5,065 bases of DNA from the NCBI GenBank assembly GCA_934371505.1, contig CAKRNW010000127.1, positions 1 through 5,065 of the forward strand, in the 5' to 3' direction. This stretch comes from an uncultured Lachnospiraceae bacterium. Its GTDB lineage: Bacteria; Bacillota; Clostridia; Lachnospirales; Lachnospiraceae. The notes beneath the pieces were generated by a model. It did not search any database and was not told the origin of the DNA. It worked only from the letters and a program-made list of their open reading frames with translations. Position numbers and translations under genes: made by a program. Below, piece by piece: positions 1 through 5,057 of the stretch (position 1 is the stretch's first letter; each line of letters begins with the position of its first letter).

Positions 1-23
1 GCTTTTTGTTATGGGTATCATTG

Positions 24-53
24 CGGATTTGGCAGCTTTTTGTTCGGATTTGG
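24..53 (+). promoter_or_regulatory. Candidate LytTR regulator binding site (two 9-bp direct repeats)
   Basis: CGGATTTGG occurs identically at 24-32 and 45-53, a 21-bp period with 12 bp between copies. LytTR-family regulators (AgrA, ComE, PlnC/BlpR type) are known to bind pairs of 9-10 bp direct repeats separated by 12-13 bp just upstream of the -35 box. The second copy ends 15 bp before the -35 hexamer at 69. A further pair, GCTTTTTGTT at 1-10 and 35-44, overlaps the same region. Autoregulation by the regulator encoded just downstream is inferred from position and spacing. Confidence 0.55.
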
Positions 54-68
54 TCACCCCCTGTTTCG

Positions 69-97
69 TTGACTCATTCTACCTTCTTTGCTACACT
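69..97 (+). promoter_or_regulatory. Promoter of the regulator-kinase operon
   Basis: TTGACT at 69-74 and TACACT at 92-97 are separated by exactly 17 bp, a good sigma-A-type pair. Transcription would begin near 104. That places the possible start codon TTG 88 outside the transcript and leaves ATG 118 with a cut-off ribosome site, so this promoter helps choose TTG 151 as the real start of the first gene. Confidence 0.6.
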
Positions 98-133
98 ATA
101 GAGGTAATTGCCATACAATGCTGAGAATAAAAC

Positions 134-153
134 GGGAGGGGGATTGTGCCTTG
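134..153 (+). promoter_or_regulatory. Ribosome binding site deciding a TTG start
   Basis: GGGAGGGGG at 134-142 is a strong purine-rich Shine-Dalgarno sequence 8 nt before TTG at 151-153. Starting here gives a protein beginning M-Q-I-A-L-C-D-D-E, the usual first strand of a receiver domain, with no N-terminal extension. The upstream in-frame alternatives (TTG 88, ATG 118) would add residues with no family counterpart. Confidence 0.65.
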
Positions 154-897
154 CAGATTGCTTTATGTGATGATGAAATAACCAGCCATGAAAGAACCAT
201 GGAGCTTATCCGGCAATATAAACAGATCCATTCTGACCGAACCCTTTCCTTATCTTCTTTTACATCCGGAAAAGAGCTGATAAACCATGTAGATGAACAC
301 GGTGGCTTTGACCTCTATATTCTGGACTGTATTATGCCGGAAATGAATGGCATCGAGCTTGGCGCTGCCCTGAGAATGCGTGATGATAGGGGATTCCTGC
401 TCTACCTCACCACCTCTCCGGACTTTGCGCTGGATTCTTACCGGGTAGATGCCTTTGATTACCTGTTAAAGCCTGTCAGGAGCGAGCTGTTTTTCCAAAG
501 CCTAGATAAGGCTTACCGCTCTTTTTCACAGATCATGCAGGCGACTGTTGCCATTAAGACATCGGACAGCATCCGTATGATCCCTATTGCAGACATACGG
601 TATGCAGAACGCATAGATAAACATATCGATTACCATCTGACAAATAATACCGTGATACACAGCACCAGCTTTAACGGTTCCTTCCAGAATGCTGTGACCG
701 GGCTGCTGGCACACAAAAGAATGCTTCTGGTAGGTTCCTCCTTTGTCGTCAATTTATTCCATGTCACAGAGGTTACCAAGTCAGACCTGCTGCTGACCGG
801 GAATCTCCGCGTTCCGGTTCCACGCCGCATGTACGAGACAGTTAAGAAGGAGTGGGCGGACTTTTGGCTGAACGGAGGCAGATACCATGCTTTTTGA
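151..897 (+). CDS. LytTR-family response regulator (AgrA-like)
   Basis: This is a cytoplasmic DNA-binding response regulator of 248 aa from the TTG start. The receiver domain (about 1-120) shows the acidic pair D7-D8, phosphoacceptor D59 in an L-Y-I-L-D-C-I-M-P context, T87/T88 after strand 4 and the conserved K107-P108. The LytTR DNA-binding domain (about 133-240) shows the F-V-V-N-L-x-H-V segment and a late V-P-V-P-R-R segment. The last of these usually has Ser where this protein has Pro223, a small oddity. It is the first gene of a three-gene operon, and its last 11 bases overlap the start of the downstream kinase, so translation is probably coupled. It should accept phosphate from the kinase pair that follows and may activate its own promoter through the repeats at 24-53. 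Family assignment is firm; target genes and signal are unknown. Confidence 0.93.
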   Translation: MQIALCDDEITSHERTMELIRQYKQIHSDRTLSLSSFTSGKELINHVDEHGGFDLYILDCIMPEMNGIELGAALRMRDDRGFLLYLTTSPDFALDSYRVDAFDYLLKPVRSELFFQSLDKAYRSFSQIMQATVAIKTSDSIRMIPIADIRYAERIDKHIDYHLTNNTVIHSTSFNGSFQNAVTGLLAHKRMLLVGSSFVVNLFHVTEVTKSDLLLTGNLRVPVPRRMYETVKKEWADFWLNGGRYHAF

Positions 898-2179
898 GGA
901 TAATATTATTTTTTTGATCTTAAAAGTTATGATTACCTTCACAGGTACCTTAGGCATGATGGGCTCCACCACGAAGTTCCGCTGTTTGAAGGAGAAGCCC
1001 ATAAGTATCATCATTTTTGCTTCCTACTTCCTTTATGTCATACTTTCATCCTATGCAATCATCTATTTTTTCAGCTACCAGCATTTGCTGCGGGTATTTA
1101 TCCTGACCATATCCTGCCCTGCCATACTTCTGCTGCATAATATATCGGATGAGCCATTTCCCCGTCTGGTATTCATCCGTGCAACACACATACTGGTTTC
1201 TTTATACATTGCAGGCACCATCACACTCCTAAATACTGCGCTACACGGAACGGAGCTTTCCGATATCCTGATGCGCCTGCTCGCCTATCTGCTTATCATT
1301 CTGTTTGATTTTCATTTCATGCGCCGTATCTATCTGGATTTCATTACAGAGATCAAGAAGGGCTGGGGTATCCTTTCCCTGATTCCCTGTGCGTTGATTA
1401 TCCTTGCCGTAGCACTTGCTTTTTATCCGGAGCATTATAGTAAACGCCCTACAAGTGTGGTGATGATCTACCTGCTGGGTGTGGTCATTGTCATTCTTTA
1501 CACTGCAATCGGCGTATTTCTTTCCCTGCAGTATCACAGGCAGGAAATAGAGCATAACAGGAAGATTCTTGAACTGCAGGTACAAAATATACAGAGAGAG
1601 GCTGCCGACATGGAAAAGCTTGCAGAGCAGACAAAAATCATCCGGCACGACACCCGTCATATACTCTCTACCATCGCATCTCTTGCTGAGAGCGGAGATA
1701 TGCAGGCAATCCTTGACTTTACCGGCATCGCCCGCCAGAAGCCGGATATGCCTGAAGCCTTTCATTACTGCACAGATGCCCTTTTGGATACAACACTTTA
1801 TTCTTATCTTAAATCCGCAGAGGAATCCGGCATTCTGCTTCAGACCTCTGTCACAATCCCGGAGGTTCTTCCGGTTAACTCTGCAGGACTTGCCATCTGC
1901 TTTGCCAATGCCCTTGGAAATGCCATAGAATGCTGTGAAAAGTTACCAGAGGAGAAACGGAAAATTATATTTCATTGCATTGGGAAACCGAAACTGATGT
2001 TTGAGATTAAAAATCCTCAGCCGGACAGGATAACCTTTGGCAGAAATGGGCTTCCACGATTACCGGAAGGGGGCATGGAAGCCCACGTCCGTTCCATCGT
2101 GGCTTTCTGCGAGAAATATGATGCCTTTTACTCCTTTACGGCTGAAAATGGCTGGTTTAAGGTTATCGTCACATTATGA
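887..2179 (+). CDS. HPK10/GHKL sensor histidine kinase 1, His intact, ATP lid degenerate
   Basis: This is an AgrC-like membrane sensor kinase of 430 aa. The N-terminal half has about six or seven hydrophobic spans (roughly 7-26, 39-62, 66-84, 98-118, 128-146, 160-181, 188-215). A coiled-coil linker follows (about 217-250), then an H-box R-H-D-T-R-H with phosphoacceptor H254, then a GHKL ATPase domain to the end. The N-box keeps both asparagines (N341, N345) but has Gly at 334 and 344 where the paralogue has Glu. The ATP-lid glycine motif, GHGTGTRS in the paralogue, reads G-M-E-A-H-V-R-S here (396-403), so both key glycines after the first are gone. It should accept phosphate and pass it to the regulator but is probably poor at ATP-dependent kinase action. 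ATG 887 has GGAGG 8 nt upstream and overlaps the regulator's stop. Family is firm; the catalytic defect is read from sequence, its effect inferred. Confidence 0.9.
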   Translation: MLFEDNIIFLILKVMITFTGTLGMMGSTTKFRCLKEKPISIIIFASYFLYVILSSYAIIYFFSYQHLLRVFILTISCPAILLLHNISDEPFPRLVFIRATHILVSLYIAGTITLLNTALHGTELSDILMRLLAYLLIILFDFHFMRRIYLDFITEIKKGWGILSLIPCALIILAVALAFYPEHYSKRPTSVVMIYLLGVVIVILYTAIGVFLSLQYHRQEIEHNRKILELQVQNIQREAADMEKLAEQTKIIRHDTRHILSTIASLAESGDMQAILDFTGIARQKPDMPEAFHYCTDALLDTTLYSYLKSAEESGILLQTSVTIPEVLPVNSAGLAICFANALGNAIECCEKLPEEKRKIIFHCIGKPKLMFEIKNPQPDRITFGRNGLPRLPEGGMEAHVRSIVAFCEKYDAFYSFTAENGWFKVIVTL

Positions 2180-2203
2180 TCATGCTCAAAATGGAGGAAT
2201 CCT

Positions 2204-3490
2204 ATGATTTTTGATAACAATACGGCTTACCAGCTCTACCGTATCTTTGTCGCTATATTTGGTACACTGGGCATGGTAGTTGCCACTTCTCCGATGAAAA
2301 GAAACCGTAAGAAAAATATGCTGTTGTTAGGCGGATATGCTGTTTATGCCATTGCGTTTACCTTTTTTTTCATGCATTTTGTGGGATTTCTGTCCTTTCT
2401 CAGAAGCGTAATCCTTACGATTTCCCTGCCGGGCGTGGCCATAACCTATCTGGCCGCAGACACTTCCGTTTCAAGGCATGTTTTCAAATGCCTGTCACAG
2501 CTTTTGCTCTCACTCTATCTTCTGATCAGTGTGACATTGCTCAACACACTGTTTAAAGGTACGCTGCTGTCAAATGCCATACTTCTGCTGTCTGTCTATC
2601 TTGCTGCGATTGCTTTTGAATTTTTTGTTCTGAGAAGGGCCTTCCTTGATATAACCGGGGGCAATACCCAGGGCTGGGGAATCCTCGCGCTGATTCCTAT
2701 CGCCTTTTTCCTTTTTGTAATGACGCTCGCACTCTATCCGGTACACTATACACAGAACCCGGCTTTCCCACCCCTGTTCTACCTCTCAGGTGCTGTCATT
2801 GCCATCATTTATTATGCTGTATTCCAATATCTGCAGACACAGTATCAGTATCAGATGGATGAGCAGAACCGGGAGATTCTGGAAATGCAGATACAGGGCA
2901 TAAAGAAGCATATTGAAGATACGAAACGGAATGCAGAGGAAGTAAAGCTCATCTGGCAGGATACTCACAAGATGCTGTCCGATATCTCTGCCCTGGCTAA
3001 AGAAGGAAATGCGGATGCCATTCTTGCGCTTGTATCCGAATCAACGGAGCTGAACCGGCTGAGCACTCCCACTCAATACTGCAGTGATCCCATATTAAAT
3101 GCTACACTCACTGCTTATCTTGGGCAGGCTCGCAATCTGGGCATTACCATAGAGCACCATCTTGCAATTCCGGAAATCCTCCCTGTTGACTCTGCAGAGC
3201 TTTCCATCTGTTTTGCCAATGCTCTGGAAAATGCCACCAAAGCATGTACAGAGCTTCCTGCGAATGAAAGAAAAATTATCATCCGCTGCATCTATAAGCC
3301 TGCCTTTATGTTTGAGATTACAAACCCTTATCAAGGGCAGATCACCTTTGGTAGAAACGGACTGCCCACTTCCACCAGAACCGGTCATGGCACTGGTACA
3401 CGCTCCATCATGGCTTTCTGTGAAAAGCATAATGCCTTTTATGATTTTTCCACAGAGGGCGGCTGGTTTAAGCTCATGATTACTTTGTAA
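2204..3490 (+). CDS. HPK10/GHKL sensor kinase paralogue 2, ATP lid intact, His replaced by Gln
   Basis: This is a 428-aa tandem paralogue of the upstream kinase. The two align with one 2-residue length difference, located between residues 24 and 111, and no gap from the H-box to the end, where my hand count gives about 86 identities in 177. It has the same multi-span membrane N-terminus (to about residue 210) and coiled-coil linker (about 215-248). The H-box reads W-Q-D-T-H-K: the phosphoacceptor position is Q252, and His255 falls where the paralogue has Arg. The N-box (N339, N343) and the lid GHGTGTRS (394-401) look intact, so ATP binding should be preserved. It probably cannot be phosphorylated on the usual His but could phosphorylate a partner. 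GGAGG at 2193-2197 lies 6 nt before ATG 2204, and the gap to the preceding gene is 24 nt. A regulatory pseudokinase is the main alternative. Confidence 0.9.
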   Translation: MIFDNNTAYQLYRIFVAIFGTLGMVVATSPMKRNRKKNMLLLGGYAVYAIAFTFFFMHFVGFLSFLRSVILTISLPGVAITYLAADTSVSRHVFKCLSQLLLSLYLLISVTLLNTLFKGTLLSNAILLLSVYLAAIAFEFFVLRRAFLDITGGNTQGWGILALIPIAFFLFVMTLALYPVHYTQNPAFPPLFYLSGAVIAIIYYAVFQYLQTQYQYQMDEQNREILEMQIQGIKKHIEDTKRNAEEVKLIWQDTHKMLSDISALAKEGNADAILALVSESTELNRLSTPTQYCSDPILNATLTAYLGQARNLGITIEHHLAIPEILPVDSAELSICFANALENATKACTELPANERKIIIRCIYKPAFMFEITNPYQGQITFGRNGLPTSTRTGHGTGTRSIMAFCEKHNAFYDFSTEGGWFKLMITL

Positions 3491-3491
3491 G

Positions 3492-4415
3492 TTATATCGA
3501 TGAATATTCTGACGACACATCAGTGGAAACCATGTTTCTTCCATTATGCTTACTCTGATACATAAGGCTATCCGCTCTTTTAATGATGTCATCAGGTGTG
3601 TCCTGAGGTCTTGATACAGTAACTCCTACGCTAATAGTGACCTTGAGCTCCTGCCCATCTGAATTTGTAACCACTGTGTTTTCTACCAGCTGTCTTATTC
3701 GTTCAGCAATAACAGACGCTTCATAATTTCTGTTAATGGAAAAGATACCTACAAATTCTTCGCCACCCCATCTGCCAAACATATCATCCTTCTTAATGAT
3801 GTGCCCTATGCTCTTCGCAATATCAATCAGAACCAGATCGCCAGTATCATGTCCATAGGTATTGTTAAATACCCTGAAATGGTCAATATCCACAAAAAGC
3901 AATGCAAATCGTTTACCAAAGCGCTGATATTCAGACAATTTATACTGCAAAAAACTCTCCAGATATGATCTGTTAGGTAGCCTGGTCAGCGAATCGTGCA
4001 TCGCTTTCTCAGACAGATTTTCAATTAAATCATCATCATATGCTTTGGGAGAATTCCGGTTAAACACTTCAACAGATCCTACGATCACTCCATTTTCCCT
4101 GATCGGGTATACGGTTGTCAGAAGAGGAATCCGATATCCGTTTTTATGCCTCACAAACACTCTTTCTGTGCGGACAACACCATCAATATTCGTTGCAAAT
4201 AACGGACAACCTGTGATGCACAGATGATTACCAAATTCATCAATGTGATTCAGTTTCGATTCCGGACAGTCCAAACCTATCATTTCATCTGCCTGATACC
4301 CGGTTATCTGTTCTGCTCCCTTATTCCAGAATTTAATCTTTCGATGGATATCCACATAATACACACCATCCTGAATATTATTGAGTATGCTTAAATATAA
4401 TTCTTCCTTTGTCAT
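3492..4415 (-). CDS. PAS-GGDEF diguanylate cyclase
   Basis: This is a cytoplasmic enzyme that would make c-di-GMP from two GTP, with an N-terminal PAS sensor. The 307-aa form starts at ATG 4415, with AAAGGGA 5 nt upstream; an upstream in-frame extension to 4481 runs into the neighbouring gene and lacks family residues. The PAS domain covers about 3-120 and holds three cysteines (C50, C66, C70) in a C-P...L-C-x-x-x-C-P-L arrangement. The GGDEF domain (about 135-300) has the metal site F-V-D-I-D-H-F (D176), the guanine-contact N-x-x-Y-G-H-x-x-G-D segment (184-193) and an intact GGEEF at 217-221, so cyclase activity is likely. The product-inhibition site R-x-x-D is K-K-D-D here (208-211). No EAL or HD-GYP domain and no membrane span is present. 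It lies 22 nt after the small gene upstream, probably in one transcript. Confidence 0.93.
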   Translation of the reverse strand: MTKEELYLSILNNIQDGVYYVDIHRKIKFWNKGAEQITGYQADEMIGLDCPESKLNHIDEFGNHLCITGCPLFATNIDGVVRTERVFVRHKNGYRIPLLTTVYPIRENGVIVGSVEVFNRNSPKAYDDDLIENLSEKAMHDSLTRLPNRSYLESFLQYKLSEYQRFGKRFALLFVDIDHFRVFNNTYGHDTGDLVLIDIAKSIGHIIKKDDMFGRWGGEEFVGIFSINRNYEASVIAERIRQLVENTVVTNSDGQELKVTISVGVTVSRPQDTPDDIIKRADSLMYQSKHNGRNMVSTDVSSEYSSI

Positions 4416-4437
4416 TTTCTTCCCTTTCTTTTTTATT

Positions 4438-4683
4438 CTATCCCATCCATTTGATACCGGATGCCGAAAACACCAGCACATCCTGATAATCGTACATCAC
4501 ATAAGATGCCGACAGTGCATACACCAGCCCAGCTTGAGTTTGTAGGAGAGGGGCGATCCAGACAGTCCATATTTGCCGCAAGTCCAGGGCACTGTATTCC
4601 TCCGGCATGGCAAACCGCAGTCCCTGCTGGCGAAACAGTTCCATAGCCTGTGCGCACACCATTGCGCTTACATCGTCCTGCAT
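4438..4683 (-). CDS. Unrecognised 81-aa protein cotranscribed with the diguanylate cyclase
   Basis: I do not recognise this protein. The start is ATG 4683, with a perfect AAGGAGG (4690-4696 on the complementary strand) 6 nt upstream; another in-frame ATG at 4689 touches the ribosome site and is unlikely. The 81 residues have an amphipathic, Gln/Met/Ala-rich first part, then L-D-L-R-Q-I-W (34-40), and end in an aromatic, beta-like segment (Y55-W79) finishing K-W-M-G. There is no signal peptide, clear membrane span or Cys motif. Its base composition looks richer in G+C than the flanking DNA. It is preceded by a good promoter inside an operator array and stops 22 nt before the cyclase start, so it may be regulated together with it or act with it. 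The coding call rests on the start signals and operon layout. Confidence 0.65.
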   Translation of the reverse strand: MQDDVSAMVCAQAMELFRQQGLRFAMPEEYSALDLRQIWTVWIAPLLQTQAGLVYALSASYVMYDYQDVLVFSASGIKWMG

Positions 4684-4689
4684 GAGCAT

Positions 4690-4696
4690 CCTCCTT
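4690..4696 (-). promoter_or_regulatory. Ribosome binding site of the 81-aa gene
   Basis: The minus strand reads AAGGAGG, a full Shine-Dalgarno match, 6 nt before ATG 4683. It fixes the start well inside the longer open frame that extends up to 4860. That longer frame crosses the promoter and operators and has no ribosome site of its own. Confidence 0.75.
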
Positions 4697-4698
4697 GT

Positions 4699-4764
4699 GG
4701 AAACTAAATTCTCTTTCTTAGTTTCCATCTTAGTATGGAAACCCGTAAGGTTCAAGCGGTTTCC
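4699..4764. promoter_or_regulatory. Double operator: two GGAAAC-N16-GTTTCC inverted repeats
   Basis: GGAAACTAA (4699-4707) faces TTAGTTTCC (4718-4726), a perfect 9-bp inverted repeat with a 10-bp centre. GGAAACC (4737-4743) faces GGTTTCC (4758-4764) with the same outer spacing. The two 28-bp units repeat at a 38-bp period. The inner half-sites also form a perfect 8-bp inverted repeat, 4721-4728 with 4735-4742. The array covers the -10 box, surrounds the -35 box and reaches the ribosome site, so a bound dimeric regulator should repress. No regulator gene is visible in the window; its identity is unknown. Confidence 0.7.
4727..4755 (-). promoter_or_regulatory. Promoter of the 81-aa gene and diguanylate cyclase
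   Basis: On the minus strand TTGAAC (4755-4750) and TAAGAT (4732-4727) are separated by exactly 17 bp. Transcription would begin near 4720, leaving a leader of about 36 nt with the AAGGAGG site in it. The promoter sits wholly inside the inverted-repeat array, which argues that it is controlled. Confidence 0.65.
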
Positions 4765-4835
4765 AGATTTTCTCTTGACTTTTCTCCCTGCATAACTTAT
4801 GCATAAAGTAAAGAATGAAAATAAAATATCCCTAT
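4765..4835. other. AT-rich spacer, no gene seen
   Basis: This spacer between the operator array and the possible gene remnant is AT-rich. It holds a small perfect palindrome TTATGCATAA (4797-4806) overlapping GCATAA-C-TTATGC (4790-4802). I see no gene, terminator with a T-run, or RNA gene in it. Confidence 0.4.
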
Positions 4836-5033
4836 TTACCTTTGTGTGTCTAATACCCATACCTTATAATTATACATTTCACGAATTGCGTAAGCAATGA
4901 TATTGTCATCATAATAGTTCGAGCTATCAGCTAAGAACCTCAAGAGTATTTCTGATAGACAACAGGAGTCCGCCTGAAAAATCAGTTTATTGGCATAGCT
5001 TGAAAAGAATATTGCTTTTTCCTGCTCAAAACA
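4836..5033 (-). pseudogene. Possible gene remnant: stop-free frame without a start
   Basis: The minus strand reads 65 codons between TAG (5034-5036) and TAA (4836-4838) with no internal stop. It translates to protein-like sequence such as L-S-E-I-L-L-R-F-L-A-D and Y-Y-D-D-N-I-I-A-Y-A-I-R-E-M-Y. No start codon near its beginning has a ribosome site, and its only ATG is close to the end. Its 5' part overlaps the + strand promoter at 5012-5040. It may be the tail of a decayed gene, or a chance open frame in AT-rich DNA. I do not recognise the family. Confidence 0.25.
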
Positions 5034-5040
5034 CTATAAT
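5012..5040 (+). promoter_or_regulatory. Strong promoter for a gene just beyond the window
   Basis: TTGCTT (5012-5017) and a perfect TATAAT (5035-5040) are separated by exactly 17 bp. The transcript would begin near 5047, inside the palindrome that follows, and reaches a ribosome site at 5058. The gene it drives lies outside the window. Confidence 0.75.
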
Positions 5041-5053
5041 CGGTATATACCGA
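5040..5053. promoter_or_regulatory. Perfect 14-bp palindromic operator
   Basis: TCGGTATATACCGA is a perfect inverted repeat that touches the last base of the -10 box and covers the predicted transcription start. A dimeric repressor bound here would block the promoter. The sequence differs from the GGAAAC operators at 4699-4764, so a different regulator is implied. The family cannot be named from the site alone; autoregulation by the first downstream product is possible. Confidence 0.55.
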
Positions 5054-5057
5054 AAAC

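Noticed and set aside
1..53. CRISPR-like or IS-end reading of the left-edge repeats
   Set aside because: There are only two copies of each 9-10 bp motif, with spacing typical of a regulator site and no flanking inverted ends or spacers.
88..150. Longer N-terminus of the response regulator from TTG 88 or ATG 118
   Set aside because: The predicted transcription start near 104 excludes TTG 88 and truncates the leader for ATG 118. The extra residues have no receiver-domain counterpart, while TTG 151 has a strong ribosome site.
1241..1765. 174-aa minus-strand open frame inside kinase 1
   Set aside because: It is a shadow of the well-supported + strand kinase gene, with low-complexity protein and no start signals.
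3526..3538. GAAAC-CAT-GTTTC inverted repeat near the 3' end of the cyclase as a terminator or a further operator
   Set aside because: It is short, has no T-run, lies inside coding sequence and has the opposite spacing to the GGAAAC-N16-GTTTCC operators.
3095..3592. 165-aa minus-strand open frame across the kinase 2 / cyclase boundary
   Set aside because: It overlaps conserved coding sequence of both genes in another frame and has no family features.
4416..4481. N-terminal extension of the cyclase to 4481
   Set aside because: It would overlap the small upstream gene and lacks a ribosome site. ATG 4415 has one and starts right at the PAS domain.
4775..4803. Rightward promoter TTGACT-N17-TATGCA
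   Set aside because: The -10 match is weak and no + strand gene follows before the separate strong promoter at 5012.
4684..4860. 140-aa version of the small minus-strand gene starting at 4860
   Set aside because: It runs through the promoter, operators and AAGGAGG site and has no ribosome site at 4860.
4961..4985. Small stems (CAGG...CCTG and CTGA...TCAG) as a terminator
   Set aside because: The stems are only 4 bp and no T-run follows on either strand in the right direction.
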